Shown here: positions 25,364 to 35,146 of the stretch, piece by piece
How positions within the stretch are numbered: the first letter of the stretch is position 1
How the letters are laid out: each line of letters starts with the position of its first letter
Assembly: GCA_913774355.1 (NCBI GenBank)
Contig: CAJYGB010000011.1
Location: 1-54,845, forward strand
From: an uncultured Chryseobacterium sp.
GTDB lineage: Bacteria; Bacteroidota; Bacteroidia; Flavobacteriales; Weeksellaceae
DNA length: 54,845 nt
Direction of reading: 5' to 3'
Translations under genes and position numbers: made by a program
The notes under the pieces: model-generated
What the model saw: the letters and a program-made list of their open reading frames with translations, nothing else
Told to the model about the DNA's origin: nothing
The model's database searches: none

Positions 25364-26236
25364 TTAAATAAATTTTTCTAAAATAAAGTACAAATATACG
25401 ACAGGAACGCAGATTAAAAAACTATCCAGGCGATCTAATACACCTCCGTGCCCCGGAATGATATTACCGCTGTCTTTTACAGCAAAATTTCTTTTCAGTT
25501 GACTCTCTACCAAATCCCCTACCGGAGCGAAAGCAGCAACTAAAAAGCCGACTACCATCCAGTTCCCGCGCAGATCATGCTGGTATTTTTCAATAAAGTA
25601 AGAAAGGACCAAAGTGAGAATAACACCGCCGATGTATCCCTCCCATGTTTTTTTAGGGGATATTTTAGGTGCCATTTTATGTTTTCCGAAGAACTTCCCG
25701 GTCAGGTAAGCAAAGGTATCGCTGCTCCAGATTAAAACAAACAGGAAAAGTACTTCCAAAGTAAAACGGTCATCAAATCTGGAAAACTTCGGTAATCCCA
25801 GTGCAAAACTGAAAGGCAATGCTACATAAATAACAATGAAGATCAGCTTTCCGCTGTCATAATACAACTCATTCGGATATTTAAATAAAGTTACCACCGC
25901 AATCAGAATCAGAACCATGGCCAGGATTTCACTCAGCCGGAAATCATAAAAGAAATCGAAGTGGAAATATCTTTTTGAAAAAATATAGAAGATAAAAAGA
26001 ACCAATGGGAAAACGACAAACCGCTCATAACCTTTCCCGAATTTCATGATTTTAAAACATTCCCAGGAGCCGACTCCCAGCAAAAGCATAATCAATCCGA
26101 AGTACAGGTATTCCTGTCTTACAAGCCCCGGTGAAATGCTGTTGATCAGCTGAGCGCCGAGCGGAGAGGTACAAAGAATGATAACGGCAACATAAACAAG
26201 TCCTGAAAGGGTTCTTTGAATGAGATTTTTGTCCAA
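25364..26236 (-). CDS. cdsA: Phosphatidate cytidylyltransferase
   Basis: The product is 290 aa with about eight membrane segments. The C-terminal CDP-diglyceride synthase signature is clear: SPKKTWEGYIGG near 196-207, then APVGDLVESQLKRNFAVKD and PGHGGVLDRLDS near 265-276. It makes CDP-diacylglycerol from phosphatidic acid and CTP at the inner membrane, feeding the phosphatidylserine/ethanolamine branch to which the next gene, psd, belongs. It follows the LUD-domain gene by 24 bp. Confidence 0.93.
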   Translation of the reverse strand: MDKNLIQRTLSGLVYVAVIILCTSPLGAQLINSISPGLVRQEYLYFGLIMLLLGVGSWECFKIMKFGKGYERFVVFPLVLFIFYIFSKRYFHFDFFYDFRLSEILAMVLILIAVVTLFKYPNELYYDSGKLIFIVIYVALPFSFALGLPKFSRFDDRFTLEVLFLFVLIWSSDTFAYLTGKFFGKHKMAPKISPKKTWEGYIGGVILTLVLSYFIEKYQHDLRGNWMVVGFLVAAFAPVGDLVESQLKRNFAVKDSGNIIPGHGGVLDRLDSFLICVPVVYLYFILEKFI

Positions 26237-26260
26237 AATTTTAAATTTATAAGTTGATGC

Positions 26261-26842
26261 TTAATCTTCAAGCAGCAATAAAAAAAGCTTCGTATTCGTA
26301 TGTGAAGAAGTATCGAGCTTGGATTGTCCTCCGCTGATGGATGTAAGATTCTTGATGTTTCCGTTTCTTTTGATTTTTCCCATGGCATCATTCAGATTGC
26401 TCACGATCTGTGAAACGTTAGCCATAATGATAATTTTATCCGGCAACCTGGATGAATGGTAATGCAGGATACTGTTATGCGAAAGCATGATCCTTCCGTC
26501 ATAAGCAATAAGATACTCACAGGTAATAAAGCTGGCATCGTTTCCTGGCTGAAGTTCTGCGGTATAAGGCGTTTTTACAACATTTAGAAAGTTCTGAAGG
26601 TCTTTATCCCAACAGAACATATTCCTGATTCCTTCTATTTTAATAATCTGGTGTAAGGTCTGTAAAGCTTCCGCTTCATCCGCACAGTAATTGAAAAATC
26701 CTCCTGAATGTGTAAACAACTGGGCAAATTTGTAGTCGAGATCCGCATTTTTCAGCGAATCTCCTAACTTTTCCAGACTCTGTTTCTGCTCTTCTTCAGG
26801 CTGGTTGGTAAGTTTGCTTACAATCTTCTTGAATAAATTCAA
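26261..26842 (-). CDS. LUD domain-containing protein
   Basis: The product is 193 aa, soluble, with no signal. An N-terminal helical part (MNLFKKIVSKLTNQPEEE) precedes a LUD/LutC-like alpha-beta domain, with VKTPYTAELQPGNDASFITCEYLIAYDGRIMLSHNSI around residues 90-128 and a C-terminal NTKLFLLLLED strand. LutC proteins belong to lactate-utilisation complexes, but this single-domain type heads a phospholipid operon in many Flavobacteriia and its role is not known. It starts 81 bp after the ftsH terminator and probably has its own promoter. Confidence 0.8.
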   Translation of the reverse strand: MNLFKKIVSKLTNQPEEEQKQSLEKLGDSLKNADLDYKFAQLFTHSGGFFNYCADEAEALQTLHQIIKIEGIRNMFCWDKDLQNFLNVVKTPYTAELQPGNDASFITCEYLIAYDGRIMLSHNSILHYHSSRLPDKIIIMANVSQIVSNLNDAMGKIKRNGNIKNLTSISGGQSKLDTSSHTNTKLFLLLLED

Positions 26843-26922
26843 CGTAGTTTATTTTTAGTCAACTTAATACAAAAATATAAATTAATACCATAGAATTCCA
26901 AAAACATGCCGATAAATATGAA

Positions 26923-26954
26923 AAAACCTGACAATTTCAGAACTGTCAGGTTTT
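26923..26954 (-). terminator. Rho-independent terminator after ftsH
   Basis: AAAACCTGACA (26923-26933) and TGTCAGGTTTT (26944-26954) form a perfect 11-bp stem. On the minus strand the stem ends in a T-run. Confidence 0.9.
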
Positions 26955-26973
26955 ATGATGTTTAATTTTCAGC

Positions 26974-28983
26974 TTAAATCTGGGTAGGACTTTCAGGTGC
27001 CTGAATTTCGCCCTGCCTTTCTTTTTCCTTAACCAGGATCTGCTCTTGCGGTTCCTGTGCATTGGGAATGGTATTCGTTACCGGTTTCTCCGTTAATTCG
27101 GGATCCCAGGCCCTTTTTCCGAATACTTCTTCAAGGTCTTCACGGAATATCACTTCTTTTTCAAGAAGCTTGGTTGCCAAAGCATCCAGCTTATCCTTAT
27201 TGTCCGTAAGAATCTGTACGGCACGGTCATACTGGGTCTCAATAAGCCCTCTGATCTCTATGTCGATCTTCTTAGCCGTTTCTTCAGAATACGGTTTCCC
27301 GAAATTGTATTCAGATTGTCCTGAGCTGTCGTAATAAGAAATGTTTCCGATATTCGGGCTCAAACCATAGATTGTTACCATCGCCTGTGCTCTCTTCGTA
27401 ACACTCTCCAGATCGGAAAGCGCGCCTGTAGAGATATTATTAAAGATAACTTGTTCTGCTGCTCTACCTCCTAACGTCGCACACATTTCATCCAACATTT
27501 GCTCTGTAGTTGTTAGCTGTCTTTCTTCAGGCAGATACCACGCTGCTCCTAAAGAACGCCCTCTCGGCACAATCGTAACTTTTAAAAGGGGTGACGCATG
27601 CTCTACCAGCCATGAGATAGTGGCGTGCCCTGCTTCGTGATAAGCAACTCTTTTCTTTTCAGAAGGTTTGATTGCTTTGTTTTTCTTTTCAAGACCACCG
27701 ATGATTCGGTCTACAGCATCAAGAAAATCCTGTTTGCTTACCGAAGAGTGATCGTTACGGGCAGCGATCAGAGCTGCTTCGTTACAAACATTTGCGATAT
27801 CTGCTCCACTGAACCCCGGTGTCTGTTTTGCTAAAAACTCACGGTCTACATTATCATCCAGTTTGATTTTCTTTAAATGAACATCAAAGATCTGTCTTCT
27901 CTCGTGCAGTTCCGGAAGGTCTACATAGATCGAACGGTCAAAACGTCCTGCTCTCATTAATGCTTTATCCAGGATATCCGCTCTGTTGGTAGCGGCCATT
28001 ACGATAACATTGGTATCGGTACCAAAGCCATCCATTTCCGTAAGTAGCTGATTCAGCGTATTTTCTCTTTCATCATTTCCACCGGAAAAATTATTTTTCC
28101 CTCTTGCACGTCCGATCGCATCAATCTCATCAATAAAGATAATCGCGGGTGATTTCGCTTTAGCCTGGGCAAAAAGGTCTCTCACCCTTGAAGCTCCTAC
28201 TCCCACAAACATTTCCACAAAATCAGAACCTGAAAGCGAGAAAAAAGGAACTTTAGCTTCACCAGCTACGGCTTTTGCCAAAAGGGTTTTCCCCGTTCCC
28301 GGAGGCCCTACCAAAAGTACTCCTTTAGGAATCTTACCTCCCAGTTTTGTATATTTTTCCGAATTCTTAAGGAAGTCTACTACTTCCTGTACCTCTTCTT
28401 TGGCACCTTCCAGACCCGCAACATCCTTAAATGTTACCTGGATTCTTTCTTTCTCATCGAAAAGTTTGGCTTTTGATTTCCCTATAGAGAAAATTTGTCC
28501 GCCAGGACCTCCGCCACTTCCCATTTTTCTGAAAAGAATGAAATAAAATATACCCAGGATCGTAATCCAGATCAATGCCTGAACCAGAATATCCGTTATC
28601 GGGTTTTTACCTATGCCATAATCTTTTGATGTTTTAATCGCCGGATTCTGAGATTTTATCTGCTCAAATTTCTGAAGAAAAAGCTGAAGATCCCCGTATT
28701 TAACGGTGTAATCTGCCTGAGGAGCCATTGAAAAAGCAGAAAGCGGATCATTCTCCTTTTTGCTTACTGTTGCTGTTTTAGCCGCTTTAGTAAGAAATAC
28801 ATCAGCTTTTTCAGTGTCTTTATAAATTATAATGTTCTGGACTTTTCCCGCCTGCATCTCCCTGAAGAAAGCATCTTCATCGATAGACTTTGCACTATTG
28901 TCTCCAAAAGAATTGGCTACAAAAAACAGCACAAGTGCTATGATCATGATCGGAAAAAACCAGTTAAATCCTTTATTATTCAT
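26974..28983 (-). CDS. ftsH: ATP-dependent zinc metalloprotease FtsH
   Basis: The product is 669 aa. A membrane segment at 8-24 and a second near 140-156 enclose the periplasmic domain. The AAA module has Walker A GPPGTGKT near 227, Walker B IIFIDEID near 283 and an arginine-rich second region of homology (MRAGRFDR). The M41 protease has HEAGH near 450. It unfolds and degrades membrane and soluble proteins as a hexamer at the inner membrane. The tail (620-669) is Gln/Glu/Pro-rich and variable. It is 21 bp downstream of rsfS, so the two form one operon. Confidence 0.97.
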   Translation of the reverse strand: MNNKGFNWFFPIMIIALVLFFVANSFGDNSAKSIDEDAFFREMQAGKVQNIIIYKDTEKADVFLTKAAKTATVSKKENDPLSAFSMAPQADYTVKYGDLQLFLQKFEQIKSQNPAIKTSKDYGIGKNPITDILVQALIWITILGIFYFILFRKMGSGGGPGGQIFSIGKSKAKLFDEKERIQVTFKDVAGLEGAKEEVQEVVDFLKNSEKYTKLGGKIPKGVLLVGPPGTGKTLLAKAVAGEAKVPFFSLSGSDFVEMFVGVGASRVRDLFAQAKAKSPAIIFIDEIDAIGRARGKNNFSGGNDERENTLNQLLTEMDGFGTDTNVIVMAATNRADILDKALMRAGRFDRSIYVDLPELHERRQIFDVHLKKIKLDDNVDREFLAKQTPGFSGADIANVCNEAALIAARNDHSSVSKQDFLDAVDRIIGGLEKKNKAIKPSEKKRVAYHEAGHATISWLVEHASPLLKVTIVPRGRSLGAAWYLPEERQLTTTEQMLDEMCATLGGRAAEQVIFNNISTGALSDLESVTKRAQAMVTIYGLSPNIGNISYYDSSGQSEYNFGKPYSEETAKKIDIEIRGLIETQYDRAVQILTDNKDKLDALATKLLEKEVIFREDLEEVFGKRAWDPELTEKPVTNTIPNAQEPQEQILVKEKERQGEIQAPESPTQI

Positions 28984-29004
28984 TTATACTTTTTAAAATT
29001 AATA

Positions 29005-29367
29005 TTAATTTTCAATTTTGGTGATCACGGCATCTCCCCAAAGTTCTTCGATGTCATAATATTCACGCACTTCTTTCTGGAAGATGTGAACGACAACTGA
29101 AACATAGTCTACCAATACCCACATGGAGTTTTCGGTACCTTCAACATGCCAAGGGCGGTCTTTCAGGTCATTTCTCACTTTCTTTTCCACACTTCCCGCC
29201 AATGCCGAAACCTGTGTATTGGAGTTTCCGCTGCAAATAATGAATGTTTCTGCTACTGAGTTTTCGATGTTGGATAGATCAAATATCATGATATCTTCGC
29301 CTTTTACATCCTGGATAGCCTCTACAATTTTATCTATTAGTGCTTGTTTTTCTACTGTTTTATTCAT
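29005..29367 (-). CDS. rsfS: Ribosome silencing factor RsfS
   Basis: The product is 120 aa of the RsfS/Iojap family: KGEDIMIFDLSNIENSVAETFIICSGNSN, RPWHVEGTENSMWVLVDYVSVVVHIF and EVREYYDIEELWGDA are all characteristic. It binds ribosomal protein uL14 and blocks subunit joining when nutrients are low. It is the first gene of the rsfS-ftsH operon and divergent from birA. A -7 element (minus strand TAAATTTG, 29387-29394) lies about 20 bp before its start. Confidence 0.93.
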   Translation of the reverse strand: MNKTVEKQALIDKIVEAIQDVKGEDIMIFDLSNIENSVAETFIICSGNSNTQVSALAGSVEKKVRNDLKDRPWHVEGTENSMWVLVDYVSVVVHIFQKEVREYYDIEELWGDAVITKIEN

Positions 29368-29453
29368 TAAAAAATACTATAATCTGCAAATTTATTGTTT
29401 TTCTTTTACTTTAGCCTTACTTTTACCCTCCGAAAGTCTTAAAGTTTTCTTAA

Positions 29454-30170
29454 ATGAGTCAACTATTCTATCTGAATGAATGTTCTTCTACCAATGACGA
29501 AATAGGCAAGTTTTTACTTTACGAAGATTCAGATTTTACTACGGTCTATACATTCAATCAGACAAAAGGTCGTGGACAGTATGGAAATACCTGGTCTTCA
29601 ATGGCTGAGAAAAATCTGGCTTATACGCTGGCTGTAAAGGCTGAAAAATTTACGGTCTCCGATGTCATGTTCAATTATTATACCGCAATTATCATCAGCG
29701 ATTTCCTTGCCAATCTGGCTGAAAGTAAGGTAAAAATTAAATGGCCCAATGATATTATCCTTAGAAATAAAAAAATTGCAGGCATTCTGATTGAAAAGAA
29801 AAAATTCAATCTAAACAACTATTTTATCATCGGAGCAGGATTCAATATATTACAGGAAACTTTTGATAAAATTTCCAATGCCGGATCACTATTAACGCTT
29901 ACGGGCAGATCATTCGATCTTCATAATTTCACTGCGCAACTGAATGAATTCCTAACGGAAAAGTTAAAATTTTTACCTTCCGAAAACACCATCCTGAATC
30001 TTTTCAACCAGAACCTCTTCCGGAAAGATGAAATTTCCGTTTTTGAAAAAGATGAAAAGCGACAAAATGGCATCATCCGTAAAGCTGATGAAAAAGGTGA
30101 ACTATGGGTGGAACTTGAAGATGACGGCCTGCAGTCTTTCTACCACAAAGAAATAAAACTCCTTTACTGA
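29454..30170 (+). CDS. birA: Biotin--[acetyl-CoA-carboxylase] ligase
   Basis: The product is 238 aa, the short catalytic form without the N-terminal DNA-binding domain of E. coli BirA, so it is an enzyme and not a repressor. Motifs: SSTNDEIGKFL, the biotinyl-AMP loop TKGRGQYGNTWSS at 39-51, KWPNDIILRNKKIAGIL near 99-115, and GAGFNI. It attaches biotin to the carboxyl carrier protein of acetyl-CoA carboxylase and related enzymes. Its 3' end overlaps the convergent lptF-type gene by 7 bp. Confidence 0.92.
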   Translation: MSQLFYLNECSSTNDEIGKFLLYEDSDFTTVYTFNQTKGRGQYGNTWSSMAEKNLAYTLAVKAEKFTVSDVMFNYYTAIIISDFLANLAESKVKIKWPNDIILRNKKIAGILIEKKKFNLNNYFIIGAGFNILQETFDKISNAGSLLTLTGRSFDLHNFTAQLNEFLTEKLKFLPSENTILNLFNQNLFRKDEISVFEKDEKRQNGIIRKADEKGELWVELEDDGLQSFYHKEIKLLY

Positions 30171-31276
30171 TTTGCCCTTTTAATGTACAGGTAAGCGGCA
30201 AGCGGGAAGAAAACAATATTCGGAAACCACATGGCCAAAGCCGGAGACATACTTTTGTTCTCAGAAACCACTTTTAACGCTTCAAAAGAAAACACGAAGA
30301 CAAAGGCCAGGGAAATCCCCAGCGCCAGATTAACCCCTAGTCCTCCTCTTTTCTTCTGAGAGGAAAGTGAAAGTGCAAGAAAGGTAAGAATTACGATGGA
30401 AACTGGCATGGAAGTCCTCTGATGAAGTTCATTGAGGTGTGCATTTAGGTTGCTGTTTCCCTTTTCTGTTTCTCTTTTAATAAATTTTAAAAGCTCAGGC
30501 GTCGTTTTGTTCTGTCCCAGTAATTCGTTTGGAAATAATTCTTCAGGATCATGACCGTAATTTTTCTTCATGTCATATCCATTGGAAAGTTTTTCCGTAT
30601 CATCCTTATTAATGGTTTTTTCGGTATATGAATTCAGGACAAAGATTTTTTTATCCTTATCCCATGATACGTCGGAAGCCTTAAGTTCATACACCATTCT
30701 CCTGTCCTTATCAAACTTCTGGTAAAGAAATCCGGATCCTCTTTTTTCCCTTTTATTCCAGGTATTGATGAAGATATATTCGTTTTTGCTCAGCTGTGCG
30801 GAAACCGGAGCGGTCCCCAGTACCTTTTCCTTATTGGTGGCATTGTAGGTATACGCTTCCAGCTGGTTTTTCTGGATATTAGCCCAGGGCAGCAGGAAAT
30901 GATTGATCCCTAATGATAGAACAGCAATAAATAAAGAGGTAAGCAGATAAGGCCTTGCAAACCTGTGAAAACTGGCCCCGCTGCTTATCACCGCAACGAT
31001 TTCGGTGTTATTTGCCATTCTGGACGTGAAATAGATTACGGAAATAAACACCAGGATCGAAAGAAAGGTCATGACCAAGTTAATGATCCAGAACGGATAG
31101 AAATGGATCAGGAAATAGGTAACATTCAGCTTCGGATCGATCGCCGTGGCATTCTCAATCCTCGGGATTTTCTGCTGCACATCGATCACCAACACGACAA
31201 TAGACAGCAAAATCAGCATGAAACTGAATGTTCCAAGATATTTTCGTACAATATACCGGTCTATGATCTTCAGCAT
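30164..31276 (-). CDS. LptF/LptG family lipopolysaccharide export permease
   Basis: The product is 370 aa. It starts MLKIIDRYIVRKYLGTFSF, a hallmark of this family, followed by three N-terminal membrane segments, a periplasmic beta-jellyroll (about 130-270) and three C-terminal segments ending FPLAAYLYIKRANQ. It is one half of the LptBFG machine that lifts lipopolysaccharide from the inner membrane to the Lpt bridge. LptF and LptG cannot be told apart here. It is the last gene of the glycosyltransferase-DUF4296-tgt operon, 48 bp after tgt. Confidence 0.88.
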   Translation of the reverse strand: MLKIIDRYIVRKYLGTFSFMLILLSIVVLVIDVQQKIPRIENATAIDPKLNVTYFLIHFYPFWIINLVMTFLSILVFISVIYFTSRMANNTEIVAVISSGASFHRFARPYLLTSLFIAVLSLGINHFLLPWANIQKNQLEAYTYNATNKEKVLGTAPVSAQLSKNEYIFINTWNKREKRGSGFLYQKFDKDRRMVYELKASDVSWDKDKKIFVLNSYTEKTINKDDTEKLSNGYDMKKNYGHDPEELFPNELLGQNKTTPELLKFIKRETEKGNSNLNAHLNELHQRTSMPVSIVILTFLALSLSSQKKRGGLGVNLALGISLAFVFVFSFEALKVVSENKSMSPALAMWFPNIVFFPLAAYLYIKRANQ

Positions 31277-31324
31277 GTCAGTGCGTTTTATTTATTCCTG
31301 TTAAGTTTTTTCTGTTTTATATTT

Positions 31325-32458
31325 CTACAGTCTCTGGCGAAGCACCGGTACTACAGAATCTTTCCACTGATAGAAATCTCCTGCTAAAATATGTTCTCTT
31401 GCTGCTTTCACCAAATCCAGGTAAAAAGCCAAATTATGGATGGAAGCAATCTGCTTGGCCAGGTATTCTTTGGATACAAACAAATGCCTTACATACGCTT
31501 TGGAATATTCCCGGTCTACGAAACTTGTTCCGAATTCGTCCAGCGGCGAAAAATCCTGCTTCCACTTTTCATTTTTCATATTCATCACCCCTTTCCAGGT
31601 AAAGAGCATGGCGTTTCTTGCATTACGCGTCGGCATCACGCAATCCATCATATCGATTCCCAAGCCTATTGACTCAAGGATATTCCATGGCGTTCCCACG
31701 CCCATAAGGTATCTTGGTTTTTCTTTCGGCAAAATATCCGTTACCTCATCGGTAATGCGGTACATTTCTTCTTCCGGCTCTCCGACGGAAAGTCCTCCGA
31801 TCGCGTTTCCTTCTGCACCCGCTTCAGCAATAACTTCCGCAGAAATTTTTCTTAAATCCGAAAAAGTGGAGCCCTGTACAATCGGAAAAAACGTCTGTTT
31901 GTGACCGTACAGTTCAGGATTCTTTTCATTCCAATCCATACATCGCTTCAACCATCGGTGGGTCATTTCCATTGAAGACTTTACCTGATTGTAATCGCAC
32001 GGATACGCCACACATTCATCAAAAGCCATGAAAATATCGGCTCCGATCTGGCGCTGGATCTCCATGGATTTCTCCGGCGTAAACAAATGAACGCTTCCGT
32101 CGATGTGGGATTTGAATTTTACGCCTTCTTCGGACATTTTTCTTGTTCCTGAAAGCGAGAAAACCTGGAAGCCTCCGGAATCCGTAAGAATAGGGAGATC
32201 CCAGTTCATGAATTTATGCAATCCTCCGGCAGCCTGCATGGTTTCCATTCCTGGGCGGAGGTATAAATGATAGGTGTTGCCCAAAATGATCTGGGCTTTT
32301 ATGTCTTCTTTTAATTCCCTTTGATGAACAGTCTTTACACTTGCCACCGTTCCCACCGGCATAAAGATCGGTGTCTGAATTTTACCGTGATCCGTAGTAA
32401 GTTCTCCCGCTCTTGCTTTTCCTTCAGAGGTTTTTTCTATATTAAAAAACTTTTGCAT
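31325..32458 (-). CDS. tgt: tRNA-guanine(34) transglycosylase lacking the zinc cysteines
   Basis: The product is 377 aa and swaps G34 for the queuosine precursor in four tRNAs. Catalytic signatures are present: LTDSGGFQVFSLSGTRK near 90-106, GGLSVGEPEE near 222, and the nucleophile region MMDCVMPTRNARNAMLF near 271-287. The usual zinc-binding CxCxxC block after SPLDE is replaced by FGTSFVDREYSKAYVRHLF; only the fourth ligand His (IHNL) remains. I have seen similar zinc-less forms in Flavobacteriia, so it may be a lineage trait and not damage. All other conserved blocks are intact, so it is expected to be active. It lies 11 bp after the DUF4296 gene. Confidence 0.93.
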   Translation of the reverse strand: MQKFFNIEKTSEGKARAGELTTDHGKIQTPIFMPVGTVASVKTVHQRELKEDIKAQIILGNTYHLYLRPGMETMQAAGGLHKFMNWDLPILTDSGGFQVFSLSGTRKMSEEGVKFKSHIDGSVHLFTPEKSMEIQRQIGADIFMAFDECVAYPCDYNQVKSSMEMTHRWLKRCMDWNEKNPELYGHKQTFFPIVQGSTFSDLRKISAEVIAEAGAEGNAIGGLSVGEPEEEMYRITDEVTDILPKEKPRYLMGVGTPWNILESIGLGIDMMDCVMPTRNARNAMLFTWKGVMNMKNEKWKQDFSPLDEFGTSFVDREYSKAYVRHLFVSKEYLAKQIASIHNLAFYLDLVKAAREHILAGDFYQWKDSVVPVLRQRL

Positions 32459-32469
32459 CTTTCCTTTCC

Positions 32470-32847
32470 TTATCTTGATAAAACGGGAGGAGGCTGAAGT
32501 TCTCCCGGTTTATTTTTTTTATCTTTTACATACTGATCCCCTTTCGGATCTTTTTCCAACACTATTTTCTGTGCATCTTCCGCAATGCCCTGCATTTTTT
32601 CCTTTACAACATAGTATTTAAAGCTGGCAATAAAATCTTCGGATTTAATATTGTGCTGTTTCAAAACATACCTTGTTCCTGCTTCCAGATTGGAATTGGG
32701 ATAAATAAAGGTAGCCTGGTCATTAATGGCCAGGTCTGCCAGCACTTCCGCCATCTGATTTTTGGAAATCAGATTTTTAGGCTTATCGATGTAGTCGCCA
32801 CAGGAAAACAGGCCCGTCAGGACAAAAATGAAGAACATTTTTTTCAT
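32470..32847 (-). CDS. DUF4296 lipoprotein
   Basis: The product is 125 aa from MKKMFFIFVLTGLFSC. The lipobox-type end gives lipidated Cys16. The mature helical domain has MAEVLADLAINDQATFIYP, a stretch typical of DUF4296, and a Lys/Pro-rich tail. The Met at 32847 is chosen because its ATG overlaps the stop of the upstream glycosyltransferase gene as ATGA, which suggests translational coupling. Function is unknown. Conservation beside tgt and an Lpt permease hints at an envelope role. Confidence 0.78.
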   Translation of the reverse strand: MKKMFFIFVLTGLFSCGDYIDKPKNLISKNQMAEVLADLAINDQATFIYPNSNLEAGTRYVLKQHNIKSEDFIASFKYYVVKEKMQGIAEDAQKIVLEKDPKGDQYVKDKKNKPGELQPPPVLSR

Positions 32848-33560
32848 AATCTGTTGATCAGGGATTTCCATTTTAAATTCAATACTCCGAAAACCGCTTC
32901 ATGAATGATCCCGCCATTCATTTTGCTTTCTCCCAGGATCCTGTTGGTAAAAATAATAGGTACTTCCACAATTTTGAATCCTTTTTTAAAGGCCCTGAAT
33001 TTCATTTCAATCTGAAACCCGTATCCTTTTAACCTTACATTATCCAAACCTATTTCTTCCAGCACTTTTCTCGAAAAGCAGACAAAACCTGCCGTTGTAT
33101 CATGAATTGGAAGTCCCAGAACAAAACGAACGTATTTTGAAGCAAAATAAGACAGCAGCACCCTTCCCATCGGCCAGTTCACTACATTTACCCCTTTGGA
33201 ATAGCGGGAACCGATAGCCATATCCGCATTCAGGCAGGCCTCAAAAAGTTTCGGAAGATCGTTGGGATTGTGGGAAAAATCGGCATCCATCTCGAAAATG
33301 TAATCGTAATTGTTTTCGATGGCCCATCTGAAGCCGTGGATATAAGCTTTTCCAAGACCGTCTTTCACTTTTCTTACAGACAAGTGGAGATGATGCGGAA
33401 ACTTCTTCTGCAGCTCCTTCACCAGTTCCGCCGTTCCATCGGGAGACGAGTCATCCACTACCAGAATATGAAAGTCATCTTCCAGTGCAAAAACTGCGGA
33501 AATAATATCTTCAATGTTTTCCTTTTCGTTATAAGTCGGAATTATGACCAGTTTTTTCAT
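32844..33560 (-). CDS. Polyprenol monophosphomannose synthase-like GT2 glycosyltransferase
   Basis: The product is 238 aa from MKKLVIIPTYNEKENIEDII. It is a GT-A family 2 fold with nucleotide-binding LVVDDSSPDGTA near 35-46, the metal-binding DADFSHNP near 92-99 and acceptor-region GSRYSKGV and KGYGFQIEMKFRA. Single-domain enzymes of this type move mannose from GDP-mannose to polyprenyl phosphate, providing the donor for protein O-mannosylation, which Flavobacteriia use on secreted proteins. No C-terminal membrane segments are present. The start at 33560 replaces a longer frame with a poor N terminus. It is the first gene of a four-gene operon. Confidence 0.85.
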   Translation of the reverse strand: MKKLVIIPTYNEKENIEDIISAVFALEDDFHILVVDDSSPDGTAELVKELQKKFPHHLHLSVRKVKDGLGKAYIHGFRWAIENNYDYIFEMDADFSHNPNDLPKLFEACLNADMAIGSRYSKGVNVVNWPMGRVLLSYFASKYVRFVLGLPIHDTTAGFVCFSRKVLEEIGLDNVRLKGYGFQIEMKFRAFKKGFKIVEVPIIFTNRILGESKMNGGIIHEAVFGVLNLKWKSLINRL

Positions 33561-33635
33561 TTCAGTTTGCAAAGATAGTTTATTTAACCTTTTTATTTTA
33601 TACAAAATAATCTATAATTTTGCAAAAAAATTACG

Positions 33636-34304
33636 TTGCCGCTATCACAAAACTTTATAAATCATGTAAGAATACCCGAGAACAACGATTGGGTAATCTT
33701 TATATTGTTAGGATGTGTCTTTTTATATCTTTTTATGATGAATATTGTAGAAAGGGAAGCCAACCTGAAAGACTTTCTGCTTCAGAAATATTATGACTCC
33801 AGCAACAACCTGCCGAGCTGGGTTATCACTTCCTGCGTGATCGTCCTTACCTTATCGGTACTGATTTCACAGTACGTACCTACGGTCCCGAAATTCGTGG
33901 CAGACCTTCAAATATTGAGTTATCAGTTGAATAAATTCGGATTCTGCTTGGGAGCCATTATTCTTTTTTACCTGTTAAGAACAAGTTTGGGGTTTTTATT
34001 TTTCCAGAGTATCGGCGAAGGAAAAAAGTGGACCATCTTTTATTTTACGGCTACAAAATTTTATTTTATCCTGTCTTTTTTACTGATCATTCTATGTGTA
34101 ACCCATTATTATTTCCCAGTTGACAGAAATAAAATGTTTTTGTACTACCTGTTCTTTTTTTCTTTTGTCTTCATTTTCAAGATTTTTTTCTATTTATTTC
34201 ACAAGAACAAGATCTTACCCGGAAAATGGTATTATAAATTTTTGTATATTTGCACCCTCCAAATCGCACCTGTTTTGTTGCTTTGGAAGCTATTATTTTT
34301 TTAA
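33636..34304 (+). CDS. DUF4271 family membrane protein
   Basis: The product is 222 aa with about six membrane segments (roughly 19-35, 65-80, 100-120, 135-160, 168-188 and 200-218). RIPENNDWV near the N terminus is typical of DUF4271. The best start is a TTG at 33636, 15 bp after a TAATTTTG -7 element (33614-33621); the next Met would remove the first membrane segment. It precedes hemD by 3 bp, an arrangement common in this group, but its function is unknown. Confidence 0.75.
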   Translation: MPLSQNFINHVRIPENNDWVIFILLGCVFLYLFMMNIVEREANLKDFLLQKYYDSSNNLPSWVITSCVIVLTLSVLISQYVPTVPKFVADLQILSYQLNKFGFCLGAIILFYLLRTSLGFLFFQSIGEGKKWTIFYFTATKFYFILSFLLIILCVTHYYFPVDRNKMFLYYLFFFSFVFIFKIFFYLFHKNKILPGKWYYKFLYICTLQIAPVLLLWKLLFF

Positions 34305-34307
34305 TAA

Positions 34308-35057
34308 ATGTCAATGATGAGAATAAAGTCTATATTGGTTTCTCAACCAGCGCCAAGTGAGTCGTCTCCGTACCTGGAAATTGCAAAGAAGGAAAAGATA
34401 AAGATTGATTTCCGTCCTTTCATCCACGTCGAAGGAGTTGACAATAAAGAACTGAGAACACAGAAGATCGATCTTACGCAATATACCGGAATCATTTTTA
34501 CGAGTAAAAATGCGATAGACCATTACTTCAGATTAGCGGAAGAGCTGCGTTTTGCGGTTCCTGACACGATGCGTTACATCTGCCAGTCTGAAGCGATTGC
34601 AAACTACCTTCAGAAGCATATTGTGTACAGAAAAAGAAAGATAAGCTTCGGGGAGAAGAATTTTTCCGACCTATTGCCTCTTTTCAAGAAGTTTCCGACA
34701 GAAAAATACCTCCTTCCGTCATCAGATGTTCTGAGCCCGGATATTACAAAGACGATGGAAGCTTCCAATGTGGATTGGAAAAGAGCCATCATGTACAGAA
34801 CTGTATGCAGCGACCTTACCGACATCAATGTGAAGGATTACGATATGCTTATCTTCTTCAGCCCGCAGGGAATAAAATCTTTGCAGCAGAATTTTCCTGA
34901 TTTCAAGCAGGAAGATACCAAAATTGGCGTTTTCGGCTCCACGACCTCAGCCGCTGCGGAAGAAGCCGGCCTGAAAGTAGATTTAATGGCACCTACCAAA
35001 GAAACTCCATCCATGACCATGGCTCTGGAAAAATATATTAAAGCGCTTCATAAATAA
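34308..35057 (+). CDS. hemD: Uroporphyrinogen-III synthase
   Basis: The product is 249 aa and has the two-domain HemD layout: N-terminal ILVSQPAPSESSPYLEIAKKEKI, the hinge IIFTSKNAIDHYF near 63-75, and the C-terminal FFSPQGIKSLQQNF, VFGSTTSAAAEEAGL and PTKETPSMTMALEKYI. It closes and inverts ring D of hydroxymethylbilane to give uroporphyrinogen III for heme. MRIKS at 34317 is an equally good start. A TATATTTG element at 34245-34252 inside the previous gene could give a separate transcript. Confidence 0.88.
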   Translation: MSMMRIKSILVSQPAPSESSPYLEIAKKEKIKIDFRPFIHVEGVDNKELRTQKIDLTQYTGIIFTSKNAIDHYFRLAEELRFAVPDTMRYICQSEAIANYLQKHIVYRKRKISFGEKNFSDLLPLFKKFPTEKYLLPSSDVLSPDITKTMEASNVDWKRAIMYRTVCSDLTDINVKDYDMLIFFSPQGIKSLQQNFPDFKQEDTKIGVFGSTTSAAAEEAGLKVDLMAPTKETPSMTMALEKYIKALHK

Positions 35058-35146
35058 GTTTTTAATATAAAAATATAAAGCAACCGTCTTTTCATACAGG
35101 AAAGATGGTTTTTTTTTAACTAAATTTGAACAAGAATTAATATTGA

